DNA from: Gammaproteobacteria bacterium
GTDB lineage: Bacteria; Pseudomonadota; Gammaproteobacteria; CAIRSR01
DNA length: 64,000 nucleotides
Assembly: GCA_963575655.1 (NCBI GenBank)
Contig: CAUYTY010000261.1
Coordinates: 1-64,000, forward strand
Direction: 5' to 3'
Part shown: in pieces, positions 1-9,618 of the stretch
How positions within the stretch are numbered: the first letter of the stretch is position 1
How the letters are laid out: each line of letters starts with the position of its first letter
Notes under the pieces: model-generated
What the model saw: the letters and a program-made list of their open reading frames with translations, nothing else
Database searches by the model: none
Told to the model about the DNA's origin: nothing
Made by a program: the position numbers and the translations under genes

Positions 1-30
1 GCTCACTCAACTAACTGTTAATTCAAGAGT

Positions 31-55
31 TGCACTTCGAGTTTGAATCCGCAAT
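31..55 (+). mobile_element. Possible IS30-type element end (remnant)
   Basis: A stretch around GTTGCACTTC followed by TTTGAATCCGC closely matches, with about two differences, the sequence at the 3' end of the IS30-type transposase remnant near 4.8 kb (read there on the minus strand). The frame here also reads a VAL-x-x-stop tail like that remnant's VALQG-stop. I infer an old IS30 right end cut by the window edge. It could be a chance match. Nothing else is visible in bases 1-128. Confidence 0.3.
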
Positions 56-128
56 GTCTATTCACGGTTCCATTCATCTGATCATTTCTCAGGATTTTTG
101 CCTTGCATCATCATTGCGCTCCCACTGT

Positions 129-2795
129 TTATCCTAGGCTGCTCGTATCAAAGGTCCCGACCTGGGTTCGGAATAACTGAGCGGCATGGAAAAAATTGAG
201 ATGCTCGGTTGCTTGGCTAAGTTGTTTAACGGCGTCGCTGCCAAAGTGCTGTTGGTACCAAGGCAACAACTTGGGAAGCAGATCAAGCGCCTGGATATCT
301 CGATTATCGAGAGATTCGAGGAAGGCATCGAACAGGGCGGGAGTGGGGGTGCATATCTCTTGCGGAGATTCATTTATCGTTGACGGTTCGTTCGCCTGAT
401 GGGTCTTTATGGCGGATATCAGATCATTCAGCGCACTCGCCAAGGCCGACAATAGATTCATGGTGTCGTCATGGTGCTGCGCCTTAACTGCGGTTTCCAG
501 GGTCCCGGCCAGATCAGCGACCCGATGCGCCGCTAGATTACCCGCGACACCGCGCAGGGTGTGTAAACGATGGAGGGCACTATTCCGATCACCATTATCA
601 AGGTCCGTGCGAACCTGGTGGGCAGTGGTACCAAAGTCTGTGACCAGGCGATCGAGCAGTATGGCAAATATGTGCGCATTTCCGTTCAGACGCTGGGCGA
701 TGAGCGGGGTATCAATACCAGTGATGGACGGAAAAGGTGAGAAAGGAGATTCATGCGTGCTATTTGTTCCTCTCTCGGACGATTTGACCGAGGCCAGATT
801 GGACAATACTGCGAATAATTCCGCGACATCGACGGGCTTAGCGATATGGGCATTCATACCAGCCTCTCTTGCCCGCTCGCGATCAGCAGGCAAGGCATTC
901 GCGGTCATGGCAATAATCGGCAGGGTCGAGAGTCCGAGTTGGTTGCGAATCGCACGGGTGGACTCGTAGCCGTCCATCTCAGGCATCTGTACATCCATCA
1001 ACACGGCGTCGAAGTGTGCACTCGCGACTCGCAGCCGGTCGAGGGCCTCACGACCGTTACCTGCGATCTCGACTTTGGCCCCTGCCCCATCGAGGATGGA
1101 GCGCATGACCATCTGATTGATCTCGTTGTCCTCGACCAACAATAGGGAGAGTCCCGCCAAAGGAACTCCAATTGGCGCGGTGGGACGCGGCACAACGGTT
1201 GGGATCTCCTGTCCCTGTCCGAATCGGGCGGTAAATCTGAAGGTACTACCTCGACTCAGTTCGCTCGTGACCGCGATCTCACCCCCCATGAGATCCACCA
1301 GCCGCTGGCAGATGGCCAACCCCAGCCCGGTCCCACCAAAGCGCCGGGTGGTCGAGGTATCCGCCTGATTGAAGGGGTCAAAGATACTTTGTTGCACGGC
1401 TGGGTCGATGCCAATCCCTGTATCACGGACCGTAAAACTCAGACAAACCTCGCCGGTGTCCATAGCCAGACGCTCCACCGTGAGCGCAACCTCCCCTTGC
1501 TTGGTGAACTTGATGGCATTGCCGAGGAGGTTCAACAATACCTGTTGCAGTCGGAGGGCATCGCCGACCAGTACCGGCGGGATATTTGCCGCGACGTGAA
1601 ACGATACATTGAGGTTCTTATTTTGGGCATTGGTGGTTGTGATCGTCGCCAGCGTTTCGAGCAGCTCGTCGAGACGAAACGGTACCGCCTCCAGTTCCAA
1701 ACGACCGGCCTCGACCTTGGAAAAATCCAGGATGTCGTTGATGATCCCCAACAGGGATTGAGCCGATTGCCGGGTCTTCGCGAGGTAATCACGCTGCATG
1801 GAAGACAGCTCGGTCTGCTCCAGGAGGTACAGGAGCCCCATAACTGCGTTCATCGGCGTCCGGATCTCGTGACTCATATTCGCCACGAAGGCACTTTTCG
1901 CGCGGCTGGCCTGCTCGGCGGCCTCGTGTTCGCGGTGGGCTTGGGCCAGCTCTAACTCCTTGGCTTGGAATTGTCGGGTGATGCGCAAATTTTCCTCGTG
2001 CAGGGCCTTACGGCGCAGCAGTGCACGGATCCGTGCCCGAATGATCTCGATATCGACCGATTTGCCGACGAAATCGTCCGCGCCCGCCTCCAGGCCGCGC
2101 ATCATGTTGTCCTTGGAGTCATCAGCGGTGAGCATGATGACCTGAAACAGGTGCTGCCCGGTTCGTCGTAGGCTATTCAGCCGCTGACAGAGTTCAGCAC
2201 CATCCATGCCCGGCATGATCAGGTCAACGACCAGACAGTCGAAGGACCCCGACCCGATGCACGCCAGGGCCGCCTCGCCATTGTTTACTGTGGTGACCTC
2301 ATACCCATCTTGTTCCAGATAGTGTTTGAGGAATTTGAGAAAGGTCGGGCTGTCGTCGACAACCATGAGCCGCGAACGACTTGGCCCCGATGGCTCGCCC
2401 CCCATAACCGCAGGTCGTTCTGCGTGCCGGCGCAGCAAGGCGCCAACGCGCATCAGCAGCACATCGGTATCGGCGGATTTCGCGATATAGTCATCGGCGC
2501 CACTTTCCAGCCCCTTTTGCTCGGTGTCTCGTCCAATAGCTTCGGTCAACATCACCAGAGGGATGTCGCGAGTCTGGACATTCATACGAACCAGGCGCGC
2601 CAACTCGGCGCCATTCATGCGCGGCAAGTGGTAATCGACCAGAATCAGGTCGGGTCGACTCTGGTTAAGTCGATCGAGCGCGGCCTCAGCGGTGTTCACA
2701 CACTCCGCAGTCCAGCCCTGTTCCTCCATGAGGAATTTCATCTGAAACGCCTGCGTTCGAGAGTCCTCGACGATCATGATGTGGGAGGAACTCAT
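129..2795 (-). CDS. Hybrid sensor histidine kinase, REC-REC-HisKA-HATPase-REC-Hpt
   Basis: An 888-residue cytosolic phosphorelay kinase. Two N-terminal receiver domains come first (phosphoacceptor Asp near residue 54 in [10 protein letters not shown]; second receiver motif [15 protein letters not shown]), then a HisKA box ([11 protein letters not shown]), an HATPase domain with GTGLGLAI, a third receiver ([13 protein letters not shown]) and a C-terminal Hpt domain with the phosphorylatable His in [11 protein letters not shown]. There is no membrane segment or sensory domain, so the two leading receivers probably take the place of an input domain. The start at 2795 ([11 protein letters not shown]) is preferred over an upstream Met at 2852 because it begins at the receiver fold and has GGAAGG about 11 bases upstream. 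It is divergent from a cheW gene 103 bp away, which suggests a link to chemotaxis or surface signalling. The output partner is not visible. Confidence 0.9.
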   Translation of the reverse strand: MSSSHIMIVEDSRTQAFQMKFLMEEQGWTAECVNTAEAALDRLNQSRPDLILVDYHLPRMNGAELARLVRMNVQTRDIPLVMLTEAIGRDTEQKGLESGADDYIAKSADTDVLLMRVGALLRRHAERPAVMGGEPSGPSRSRLMVVDDSPTFLKFLKHYLEQDGYEVTTVNNGEAALACIGSGSFDCLVVDLIMPGMDGAELCQRLNSLRRTGQHLFQVIMLTADDSKDNMMRGLEAGADDFVGKSVDIEIIRARIRALLRRKALHEENLRITRQFQAKELELAQAHREHEAAEQASRAKSAFVANMSHEIRTPMNAVMGLLYLLEQTELSSMQRDYLAKTRQSAQSLLGIINDILDFSKVEAGRLELEAVPFRLDELLETLATITTTNAQNKNLNVSFHVAANIPPVLVGDALRLQQVLLNLLGNAIKFTKQGEVALTVERLAMDTGEVCLSFTVRDTGIGIDPAVQQSIFDPFNQADTSTTRRFGGTGLGLAICQRLVDLMGGEIAVTSELSRGSTFRFTARFGQGQEIPTVVPRPTAPIGVPLAGLSLLLVEDNEINQMVMRSILDGAGAKVEIAGNGREALDRLRVASAHFDAVLMDVQMPEMDGYESTRAIRNQLGLSTLPIIAMTANALPADRERAREAGMNAHIAKPVDVAELFAVLSNLASVKSSERGTNSTHESPFSPFPSITGIDTPLIAQRLNGNAHIFAILLDRLVTDFGTTAHQVRTDLDNGDRNSALHRLHTLRGVAGNLAAHRVADLAGTLETAVKAQHHDDTMNLLSALASALNDLISAIKTHQANEPSTINESPQEICTPTPALFDAFLESLDNRDIQALDLLPKLLPWYQQHFGSDAVKQLSQATEHLNFFHAAQLFRTQVGTFDTSSLG

Positions 2796-2898
2796 GTTTT
2801 TTTCGACCTTCCGAATATTGATAGATTGACGAGAGGGATTATCATATTCCACTATTTCACGACAACGAACAAACCTCCTCAGGTAGATAAAAAATACA

Positions 2899-3354
2899 AT
2901 GGCAACAGAACGCTCTCTGGTGGTTTTTTTGCTGGACGAACAGCGCTACGCCGTAGCGCTGAATCGTGTACAACGGACGATCCGGGTGGTGGCTATTACA
3001 CCGTTACCCAAAGCACCACCATTGCTGCTGGGTCTCATTGATTTGAATGGTGTGGCTATTCCCGTGATGAACGCTCGGGCATGTTTAAACCACCCCCCAC
3101 GCACAGTACGTCTTTCCGACCACCTTCTGATCGCCACCGTCGGGCAACAACGGGTCGCACTGCTGGTCGATGAAATTCTCGGAGTACTCGAGGGTGTGCC
3201 CGAAGACCTAACCCCCGCCGACACAATCCTGGCCAAGCTGGATCTCGTCGTGGGCACCGCCAAACACCCCGATGGACTCATCCTCATCATCAACCTTGAC
3301 CGCCTCGTAGATTTTGATGCAACGGCCATCGTTGCCCAGGGAGGTTCCCTCTAG
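2899..3354 (+). CDS. CheW-like coupling protein
   Basis: A 151-residue single-domain CheW. It carries the usual pattern of a VVFLLDEQRYAV first strand, the LLGLIDLNGVAIPVMN core and a late VALLVDEILGV strand. CheW proteins couple receptors to CheA. It is separate from the main chemotaxis cluster at 38-57 kb, which has its own cheW. It is divergent from the hybrid kinase. The next chromosomal gene on the same strand is a CheR with TPRs, and the IS607-type element lies between them. CheW plus CheR-TPR resembles part of a Wsp-type array, but the CheA, MCP and GGDEF partners are not nearby, so this is only suggestive. Confidence 0.85.
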   Translation: MATERSLVVFLLDEQRYAVALNRVQRTIRVVAITPLPKAPPLLLGLIDLNGVAIPVMNARACLNHPPRTVRLSDHLLIATVGQQRVALLVDEILGVLEGVPEDLTPADTILAKLDLVVGTAKHPDGLILIINLDRLVDFDATAIVAQGGSL

Positions 3355-3392
3355 GCATGTTAAACGTACTTTAATGTGTTAACATGTGATGT

Positions 3393-4034
3393 ATGAAATC
3401 ACAATCACAACCAGTTGGTATGTCAACAGGCGAAGCCGCACTCTACCTTGGTAGAGGTGTAAAAACACTTCAGGCATGGGATCGTGAGGGTAAGTTAAAA
3501 CCAGAAGGACGAACGCTAACCGGGCGTAGAGTTTATACCCGAGAACAATTGGATGTTTTTATGGGGTTGCGTCGTGAGATACCAGTTCCTATTCGCTCGA
3601 TTGTCTATTGCCGAGTATCGAGTAAGGCACAAAAACCGGACCTGAAGAATCAAAGACGCGTCCTTGAGGAATTCTGTGCGGCCCGTGGCTTGGTCAATGT
3701 TGAATGGTCTGAGGAAATTGGTAGCGGGTTGGATTTTGATAGGAAAAAATTCACGGCTATCATGGAAGCGGTTGAACGGGGCGAGATCAAAACACTGGTG
3801 GTGGCTCATAAGGATAGACTCACCAGATTTGGTTTCTCGTGGTTTGATGCAATGTGTAAACGGCATGGGTGTGAGCTGCTCGTTCTTAATAATGAGAGCC
3901 TGTCGCCTGAGCAAGAGATGATCCAAGATTTAATGACGATCATTCACTGTTTTAGCAGCCGCCTGTATGGACTGCGCAATTATCGAAAAAACCTCAAGGA
4001 AGCGTTAAAACAAAATCAAAAAAAAGAAAGCTGA
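3393..4034 (+). CDS. tnpA: IS607-family serine recombinase TnpA
   Basis: A 213-residue protein with an N-terminal MerR-like helix-turn-helix (STGEAALYLGRGVKTLQAWD, residues about 11-30) and a serine-recombinase catalytic domain. The catalytic Ser lies in IVYCRVSSKAQK, and a downstream Arg-rich motif reads VVAHKDRLTRFG. Putting the DNA-binding domain before the catalytic domain is typical of IS607 TnpA and the reverse of Tn3-type resolvases. The length is normal and the frame is intact. Two bases separate its stop from the tnpB start, as expected for coupled tnpA-tnpB. It may still be active, although its tnpB is not. Confidence 0.9.
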   Translation: MKSQSQPVGMSTGEAALYLGRGVKTLQAWDREGKLKPEGRTLTGRRVYTREQLDVFMGLRREIPVPIRSIVYCRVSSKAQKPDLKNQRRVLEEFCAARGLVNVEWSEEIGSGLDFDRKKFTAIMEAVERGEIKTLVVAHKDRLTRFGFSWFDAMCKRHGCELLVLNNESLSPEQEMIQDLMTIIHCFSSRLYGLRNYRKNLKEALKQNQKKES

Positions 4035-4308
4035 ACATGCCCCTTGTTACTCGTTGCGTAACCTCTCAAGATTTGACTGCATCCAAGCACACGCGCCTGG
4101 CGGAAATCGCTAAACGCTGTGGAGGGGTTCGTCATGAGGGCTGGCACCGATATGGTGGATTAGCTGGATTGGAAAGAAGAAATCGAGACATCAGAGATGA
4201 AGATTGGATGTCCGGTCCCTATCTAGGTTCTAAAACCTGATTGCCTGCAAGGATCTGGAAGGCGACTTTGGAAGATTACTAACCTGCGCGTTGGTTAGGG
4301 GACTCCAG

Positions 4309-4760
4309 CTAAATAGCATATTGGACGGATTCTTCTTTAAAAAGTTCTCTGACTTTCTCTGGCGATTTTTTTAAATCCTCTAAAAGTTGAGTAGCTTTAT
4401 TTTTTAACTCCTCCACATTACGAATAAGGTGACGCGCAATTCCTTGTGTCTTAATATTGCTCCATACTAGCTCGACAGGATTAAGGTGTGGAGAATAGGT
4501 GGGAAGAAAGAATATTTTAACCTTTCCATTTGTCGTCTCCAGATATTCCTTAACTACTTTTGCATGATGGGCAGAAGGTGGTGTTTCAGACCTGGATATT
4601 GCGGTAGCCATTCTTCAAACATGGGTATCGGGTGACTTTCTGCCATAATTTTGAAGTATTATCGTGCGCAACGAGAACTTTACTTGGAAAGAACCTCCAA
4701 TGGCTGACAGAGCTGTTTTGTGTCCATGCTGTAAATGGGCACTGGTCTATTTTGATTCTT
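4309..4760 (-). pseudogene. IS630-family transposase remnant (C-terminal part)
   Basis: The final 85 or so residues are readable: HHAKVVKEYLE, then FFLPTYSPHLNPVELVWSNIK, which holds the last catalytic Glu of the DDE_3 domain. Upstream, other frames give ALSAIGGSF and FEEWLPQYPGLKHH, which also fit an IS630 transposase, so at least two frameshifts have occurred. The N-terminal half and first catalytic Asp are absent. It lies inside the disrupted tnpB. IS630-type enzymes insert at TA, as do the TAGACATTATCGG elements nearby, but I see no shared ends that would link them. Confidence 0.65.
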
Positions 4761-4808
4761 GCTATAATCGATTGAAAATTATACACTATTCTATCTTAAG
4801 CGGCGGAT

Positions 4809-5200
4809 TCAACCTTGAAGTGCAACGGGTGGGTTAATCGATTGTAACTCATTATTGAACACTTCAAAAGGAGTTTTGAACCCGAGGCATTTCCGTGGCC
4901 GGTGATTTAGGAAATCCTTTGCCCTCTGGATAAGTTTTTCAGGGATGAATTTAAGACTCATCTTCTTTGGAAAGAACTGGCGGATTAGTCCATTCATATT
5001 CTCATTGGCGCCACGTTCCCAAGAGGAATATGGGTGTGCGAAATAGAACCCCGCATTCAGTTCCTTGGCGATTCGTTGATGTTGAGAAAACTCCTTGCCG
5101 TTGTCGGTCGTGATAGTGTGAACATGATCAGCGAAAGGCTTGAGTAAGGAAATCATCGTGTCCGCCACAACAGCGGCCTCTTTGCTAGCCACATGGGCAA
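4809..5200 (-). pseudogene. IS30-family transposase remnant (C-terminal part)
   Basis: About 130 residues of an IS30 integrase-type core are readable. TITTDNGKEFSQH holds the second catalytic Asp, and YSSWERGANENMNGLIRQFFPK holds the last Glu, followed by LNHRPRKCLGFKTPFEVF. The N-terminal helix-turn-helix and first Asp are missing. The coding match stops exactly where the 101-bp palindromic element at 5201-5301 begins, so that element marks the truncation point. A similar 3' end sequence occurs at 31-55. It is not functional. Confidence 0.75.
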
Positions 5201-5301
5201 TAGACCTTATCGGAAACCTCCTCATCACCCACCACAGTCAATATAAATCATGAGGTTGCGTTGTCCGGCAGAGCTAGGTAGGGGGTTTCCGATAAGGTCT
5301 A
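5201..5301. repeat. Palindromic element, TAGACCTTATCGG ends (variant of the TAGACATTATCGG family)
   Basis: It is bounded by TAGACCTTATCGGAAAC and its inverse GTTTCCGATAAGGTCTA. Its interior differs from the other copies and has no Pu/Py-rich palindrome. It abuts the truncated end of the IS30 remnant, and the next family member starts only 22 bp to its right. Confidence 0.7.
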
Positions 5302-5323
5302 TTAAACAGAATAGGTTAGATAT

Positions 5324-5492
5324 TAGACATTATCGGAAACCCAAAACCTCACCCCCCGACCCTCTCTCCTTAACAGGAGAGAGGGAGATTTTTTGCCTGT
5401 TCCGTCGAGGAGTTAAGCATAACAACGGAATAATTCTCCCCCTCTCCTGTTAAGGAGAGGGGGCTGGGGGGTGAGGTTTCCGATAATGTCTA
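5324..5492. repeat. Palindromic MITE-like element, TAGACATTATCGG family, copy 1
   Basis: A 169-bp element with terminal inverted repeats TAGACATTATCGGAAACC and GGTTTCCGATAATGTCTA. Just inside lie a C-rich block and its G-rich complement, plus two CTCTCCT-taa-AGGAGAG palindromes. TA at both junctions is consistent with TA target duplication. It has no coding capacity. The copies at 6009 and 61608 are nearly identical, so spread is probably recent. It lies in the gap between tnpB pieces 1 and 2. Confidence 0.85.
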
Positions 5493-6008
5493 TTGTCTTA
5501 TGCGTAGCTATTGGCTCCACGGAGAAAGCAATAGATTATTTTTGATGTTCAGGGTTATGCCTGCTTTACCCTCCATGATCAATGTTGGATTAAGGTATCC
5601 TCACTGGATCCCGAAAAACGCATTGCTATCCCCCTTGGTAAATTCAATCTTCCGATCACTGGCGCGATCCGGGTCCGGATCCGCGACGACCACGAGGTTG
5701 ATATTTTATATACCGTGGATGAGATAGATGCATGTGTAACTCGTTCTTGTAGGACGCAAGAGATCGGTATTGATAAAGGCTATACCAAAGTTTTTACTGA
5801 CAGCGATGGACAGCGCCATGGCGAGGGATTTGGTAAATTATTGTCGAGTGAATCGGACCACCTGAAAAAAGTTTTTGCCGCTCGCCAAACACTTGAAGCC
5901 ATTACCATTAAGTGTGAGACATCTGGTAAGACCGCCAAGGCGGCGCGGATACGGAATAATAACCTCCGGTGTGAGAAGCTCGCCGCACACCGCCGTTGAC
6001 ACCGACAA

Positions 6009-6176
6009 TAGACATTATCGGAAACCCAAAACCTCACCCCCCGCCCCCCTCTCCTTAACAGGAGAGGGGGAGATTTTTTGCCTGTTCCGTCCAGGAGTTA
6101 AGCATAACAACGGAATAATTCTCCCCCCTCCTGTTAAGGAGAGGGGGTTGGGGGGTGAGGTTTCCGATAATGTCTA
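6009..6176. repeat. Palindromic MITE-like element, TAGACATTATCGG family, copy 2
   Basis: A 168-bp near-identical copy of the element at 5324, in the same orientation. It separates tnpB coding that ends around 6000 from the VRTKVFSAEHSVLD segment beginning near 6180. It has no reading frame of its own. Confidence 0.85.
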
Positions 6177-6223
6177 ATGTGTCCGGACAAAAGTATTTTC
6201 GGCGGAGCACTCCGTCTTAGATA

Positions 6224-6368
6224 ACCCAAGTTGCCACCTACTTGCCCCCTCCCCAGCCCTCCCCGTAAACGGGGAGGGAGTAGACCGCAGACCTCCCCCC
6301 GTTTACGGGGGGATTGAGGGGGGACGATTGGATGCGATCCCGAATTTTGAATAGGTGGCAACTTGGGT
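6224..6368. repeat. TIR element (ACCCAAGTTGCCACCTA family), type B copy 1
   Basis: A 145-bp element whose inverted ends are ACCCAAGTTGCCACCTA and the decayed complement reading AGGTGGCAACTTGGGT. The interior contains CCCTCCCC-gtaaac-GGGGAGGG palindromes. It is flanked by the direct repeat TAGATA (6218-6223 and 6369-6374). Removing the element plus one TAGATA restores an uninterrupted tnpB frame, which directly supports insertion with a 6-bp duplication. Type B copies are also at 8340 and 21020. Confidence 0.9.
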
Positions 6369-6906
6369 TAGATAAAGCGGAGGCGATTGTCGTCGAGGAT
6401 CTGCGTCAATCGATCCGTGGTTATGATCGTGGGCGCAATATGAATAGACGCCTCTCGGGTTGGGTGAAAGGCCTAATTCAAGAGGCAATAGAAGCAACCT
6501 CCCGCCGACGCGGTGCATCGGTCAGCGAGGTCAATGCCGCGTATACGTCGCAATGGATTTCCAGTTGCTCAGCCTTTGGCAGGAGGTCTGGAGATGTCAT
6601 TCACTGTCCGTTGGACAGGGTCGTATTCATGGCGGACCACGTTTGCGGCGGTGAACATCTCCACCGTAAGAACGACACGGGGATTCGTCGTTTCCCGCCT
6701 TACCGTCAGGTGAAGCAGGTGTTGGAGGACCGTTCTCGTCAGACAGAAAGACCTTGCCTTGCTTCCGGGCAATGCAATGCCGATCCGTCATGCCTGAGAC
6801 TGCCCAAGCGAAACTCCAGTTGCAGTGGCAACACTATCAACGGAGAGCGAATTATCCTCAATCCATGCGTGCCATAATCACTTATGAGCACGTTAGAGGA
6901 AGCAGC

Positions 6907-8280
6907 ATGAACATGCCTACCACCTGGTTTAATCAGGCATTGATGGCCAGGGTCAGCACTGTCATTGCCGAACAGATGGGATTGCATTTTGCGGAAGATC
7001 GCTGGCCAGAGCTGGCCGAGAATCTCAAGAAGGCCAGTCAGGCGCTAGGGTTCAGGGATCCCGATGGCTGTATATCCCAGCTCGTATCCCAGGGGCTAAC
7101 CCTTCGACAGATCGAGACCTTGGCCAACCATCTGACGGTCGGCGAGACTTACTTCTTCCGGGAACCGGCAAGTTTTGAGTTACTCGAAGGCGAGATCTTG
7201 CCCGCGCTGATCGCAAAGCGCCGGGGGATTAGTCAAACTCTCCGGCTGTGGAGCGCCGGCTGCTGCACCGGCGAGGAGGCCTATTCGCTGGCCATTGCCT
7301 GTCTTCGCGCCATACCGGACATTGAGCACTGGCATATATCGATCCTCGCTACCGACATCAACCCCCAATTTCTCGACAAGGCTAGGCAGGGAATTTATTC
7401 CGAGTGGTCGTTTCGGGGCGCGCCCGCGTGGTTTCGCGAAAATTTCTTTTCGCGCGTAGCAGACCGGAAATTTGCCATCGTGCCGCAGGTCAAGCGCCTC
7501 GTCCATTTTGGGTATCTCAATCTGGCCACGGATGTCTACCCATCGTTTCACAATCACACCAATGCCGTAGATGTCATTTTCTGCCGAAACGTCATCATGT
7601 ACTTCACCCCTGAACGACAGCGGACGGTTGTGGCGGCGCTCCAACGCTGCCTAGTGGAGGGAGGCATTGTCCTGGTCAACCCCGCCGAAGCCAACGCCGA
7701 TCTTTTTTCGATGTTTTCTGTGGAAAATCATGAAGATGGGGTGATTCTCTTCCGCAAGACGACTCAGCCAACCCCGGTCGTTCCGACCTCGGTCACATTC
7801 TTCCCCGTCGAGCCTACCCCTAGCGCATCGCTTATTCCAATGGAGGAACCAGCCCAGCCACCGTCAAGCAACCCACCATCACCGGTGGTTAGCGAGTCCC
7901 CTTTGCAGGTTGCACGCGATTATGCCAACCAGGGCCAACTTGACAAGGCAATCCAGTGGTGCAAACGCGCCATCATGGCCGAACCTACCAATCCCGCCCC
8001 CTATTTTTTGTGCGCCACGATTCACCACGAGTCGGGTAGTCTTCAGGAGGCCATGACCGTATTTCGTCAAGTGCTCTATCTCGATCAGAATTACATTCTT
8101 GCCCATCATGCCTTGGGCCATATCTACAGGCAGCTCGAAAAACCTCGTGAGTCCCGGCGCCATCTTGCCATTGCCCTAGAACTTTTGACAGCGCGCAACC
8201 AGGATGAGGTTCTACCCGAATCCGAAGGTATGACCTGTAACCAGCTCATTGAGCCTATTCGTGTCATGATGCAGGCATAA
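6907..8280 (+). CDS. CheR-type methyltransferase with C-terminal TPRs (WspC-like)
   Basis: A 457-residue protein. The CheR N-terminal helical domain is followed by LTVGETYFFREP (about residues 77-87), the SAM-binding motif LWSAGCCTGEEAYSLA (about 114-129) and FCRNVIMYF. A Pro/Ser-rich linker (about 290-335) leads to roughly two TPR units at 338-440. CheR methylates glutamates of chemoreceptors, and TPR-bearing CheRs occur in Wsp and other alternative arrays. The start at 6907 (MNMPTTWF) has GAGGA six bases upstream; an open frame back to 6754 belongs to the tnpB tail. Its likely original neighbour is the cheW at 2899, now separated by the IS607-type element, so expression may depend on a new promoter. 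Confidence 0.88.
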   Translation: MNMPTTWFNQALMARVSTVIAEQMGLHFAEDRWPELAENLKKASQALGFRDPDGCISQLVSQGLTLRQIETLANHLTVGETYFFREPASFELLEGEILPALIAKRRGISQTLRLWSAGCCTGEEAYSLAIACLRAIPDIEHWHISILATDINPQFLDKARQGIYSEWSFRGAPAWFRENFFSRVADRKFAIVPQVKRLVHFGYLNLATDVYPSFHNHTNAVDVIFCRNVIMYFTPERQRTVVAALQRCLVEGGIVLVNPAEANADLFSMFSVENHEDGVILFRKTTQPTPVVPTSVTFFPVEPTPSASLIPMEEPAQPPSSNPPSPVVSESPLQVARDYANQGQLDKAIQWCKRAIMAEPTNPAPYFLCATIHHESGSLQEAMTVFRQVLYLDQNYILAHHALGHIYRQLEKPRESRRHLAIALELLTARNQDEVLPESEGMTCNQLIEPIRVMMQA

Positions 8281-8339
8281 TCACCGGTTAGACATTGCAA
8301 TCGTAGTTGTTGCGCCAGATTCTCGAATTGAGATAATTA

Positions 8340-8486
8340 ACCCAAGTTGCCACCTATTTGCCCCCTCCCCAGCCCTCCCCGTAAACGGGGAGGGAGTAGG
8401 CCGCAGACCTCCCCCCGTTTACGGGGGGGATTGAAGGGGGGACGATTGGATGCAATCCCGAGTTTTTAACAGGTGGCAACTTGGGT
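8340..8486. repeat. TIR element (ACCCAAGTTGCCACCTA family), type B copy 2
   Basis: 147 bp, about 95% alike by eye to the copy at 6224, flanked by TAATTA at 8334-8339 and 8487-8492. It occupies most of the 368-bp gap between the convergent cheR-TPR and kdsA ends. The rest of that gap shows nothing recognisable. Confidence 0.9.
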
Positions 8487-8648
8487 TAATTAAGAGAAAT
8501 TGTCAGTTGTTTGTGATTTACAAAACTGGCGCCCAATTGAATACCGTAGGTAATTGCAATTTTTCTATAAAACTGGGCCAACCATCAGGATTGCTGCACC
8601 TTCTAAGCAACTTCAGCTAAGTCACTTGGAAGGCAGTGATTTGATCCA

Positions 8649-9491
8649 TCAAGCAGAACCCATCTGTTGTTCGATAAAACCCGCAGCCTTAACCGTCGCA
8701 TCAATTGCCTGAAGGGTAGCAAGCAACGGCTCTAATAATCCTAGCGGCCAAGCATTAGGACCATCGGAAAATGCCTGTTCGGGATTAGGATGTGTCTCCA
8801 TAAATAGCCCAGAGATTCCTGCTGCCACGGCCGCTCGTGCGAGTACCGGCACGTATTCTCGTTGACCACCTGAGGCCATTCCCTGCCCTCCTGGAAGTTG
8901 TACTGAGTGAGTGGCGTCAAACACCACAGGACAACCCGTGGCGCGCATCGCAGAAAGGGAACGCGGATCCGAGACAAGATTGTTATAACCAAAAGAGGCC
9001 CCTCGTTCACATACCAGAATCGTAGAATTACCCGCCTGTTTGGCCTTATCCACTACATGAACCATATCCCAAGGGGCAAGAAATTGTCCCTTTTTAATAT
9101 TGACTGGCCGACCCGCCCGCGCTACCCGTTGAATAAAATCAGTCTGGCGACATAAAAAGGCAGGAGTTTGCAACACATCCACCACCTCCGCGACCATTTC
9201 TATCGGAGTATTCTCGTGAACATCAGTAAGTACCGGGACCCCTACCTCACGCCGTACCCGAGCTAAAATCGCCAATCCTTGCTCTAATCCCGGTCCTCGA
9301 GGGCTCCGTCCTGAGGTACGATTAGCTTTATCAAAAGAGGATTTATATATGAATGGAATTCCCAAACGCGTGGTAATTTCCTTGAGCTGAGTTGCAGTTT
9401 GCAGAGCAAGTTGTTCGGATTCGATGACGCAGGGTCCCGCGATCAAAAAAAAAGGACGGTCGAGACCGACTTCAAAATCACAGAGGTTCAT
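8649..9491 (-). CDS. kdsA: 3-deoxy-D-manno-octulosonate 8-phosphate synthase
   Basis: A 280-residue cytosolic enzyme that condenses phosphoenolpyruvate and arabinose 5-phosphate to Kdo-8-phosphate for lipopolysaccharide. Family motifs are [12 protein letters not shown] at the N-terminus, [38 protein letters not shown] and [17 protein letters not shown]. The start at 9491 ([10 protein letters not shown]) is preferred over a Met at 9530 because the upstream extension lies in a decayed TIR element. It is downstream of pyrG on the same strand, matching the common pyrG-kdsA(-eno) order, but eno is not here. Confidence 0.95.
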   Translation of the reverse strand: MNLCDFEVGLDRPFFLIAGPCVIESEQLALQTATQLKEITTRLGIPFIYKSSFDKANRTSGRSPRGPGLEQGLAILARVRREVGVPVLTDVHENTPIEMVAEVVDVLQTPAFLCRQTDFIQRVARAGRPVNIKKGQFLAPWDMVHVVDKAKQAGNSTILVCERGASFGYNNLVSDPRSLSAMRATGCPVVFDATHSVQLPGGQGMASGGQREYVPVLARAAVAAGISGLFMETHPNPEQAFSDGPNAWPLGLLEPLLATLQAIDATVKAAGFIEQQMGSA

Positions 9492-9528
9492 AAGATTACT
9501 TTCATGTTGTGTAATAAAGGAGCTACCC

Positions 9529-9618
9529 ATCCAAGTTACTACCTATGGCTCAATCACAACCGCGACTCCGATAGAGATTTCGGAATCACGGCTTGAAGGT
9601 TTGGTAGGGAGGAACTTG
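9529..9618. repeat. Decayed TIR element between pyrG and kdsA
   Basis: The left end reads ATCCAAGTTACTACCTA and the right end GGGAGGAACTTGAGT, both diverged from the family consensus. The interior has a CCGA...TCGGAATCACG palindrome like other type D copies. It lies just upstream of the kdsA start and so may affect kdsA translation or read-through from pyrG. Confidence 0.5.

Larger units (their letters stand above)
3355..6877 (+). mobile_element. IS607-type insertion, degraded and invaded by other elements
   Basis: The element holds an intact serine-recombinase tnpA (3393-4034) and a tnpB broken into at least three pieces (4037-6877). It starts directly after the cheW stop. An inverted repeat CATGTTAA...TTAACATG at 3356-3386 sits in front of tnpA, where IS607 TnpA regulatory or cleavage sites are expected. 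IS607 elements leave no target duplication, so the exact ends cannot be set by eye. Inside tnpB lie an IS630 remnant, an IS30 remnant, three copies of the TAGAC(A/C)TTATCGG palindromic family and one copy of the CCCAAGTTGCC family. The right boundary is an estimate, just before the cheR-TPR start. Confidence 0.7.
4037..6877 (+). pseudogene. tnpB: IS607-type tnpB, fragmented by nested insertions
   Basis: Three pieces resemble one TnpB in order. Piece 1 (4037-4240) gives the N-terminal KHTRLAEIAKRCGG and RDIRDEDWM. Piece 2 (about 5533-6000) gives GKFNLPITGAIRV, then the first RuvC Asp in IGIDKGYTKVF and the HGEGFGKLLS segment. Piece 3 (6180-6223 joined to 6369 onward) gives the second RuvC acid in AIVVEDLRQSIRGYDRG and then NAAYTSQ. 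One extra base near 6640 shifts the frame before the last RuvC Asp region. About 110 residues between pieces 1 and 2 are missing, replaced by other mobile remnants. Removing the element at 6224-6368 with one copy of its repeat rejoins piece 3 exactly (VLDKAEAIVVEDL). It is non-functional. Family assignment is from remembered TnpB patterns. Confidence 0.75.

Noticed and set aside
409-969. Long plus-strand frames across the hybrid kinase
   Set aside because: They are antisense to a well supported kinase and have no ribosome-binding site or domain.
4309-5492. IS630 remnant as the direct source of the TAGACATTATCGG elements
   Set aside because: Both fit TA targets, but the IS630 remnant has no preserved end to compare with the element ends, so no link can be shown here.
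5324-6176. Two similar repeats 500 bp apart, considered as a CRISPR array
   Set aside because: Only two copies, each 168 bp with inverted ends, no regular spacers and no cas genes.
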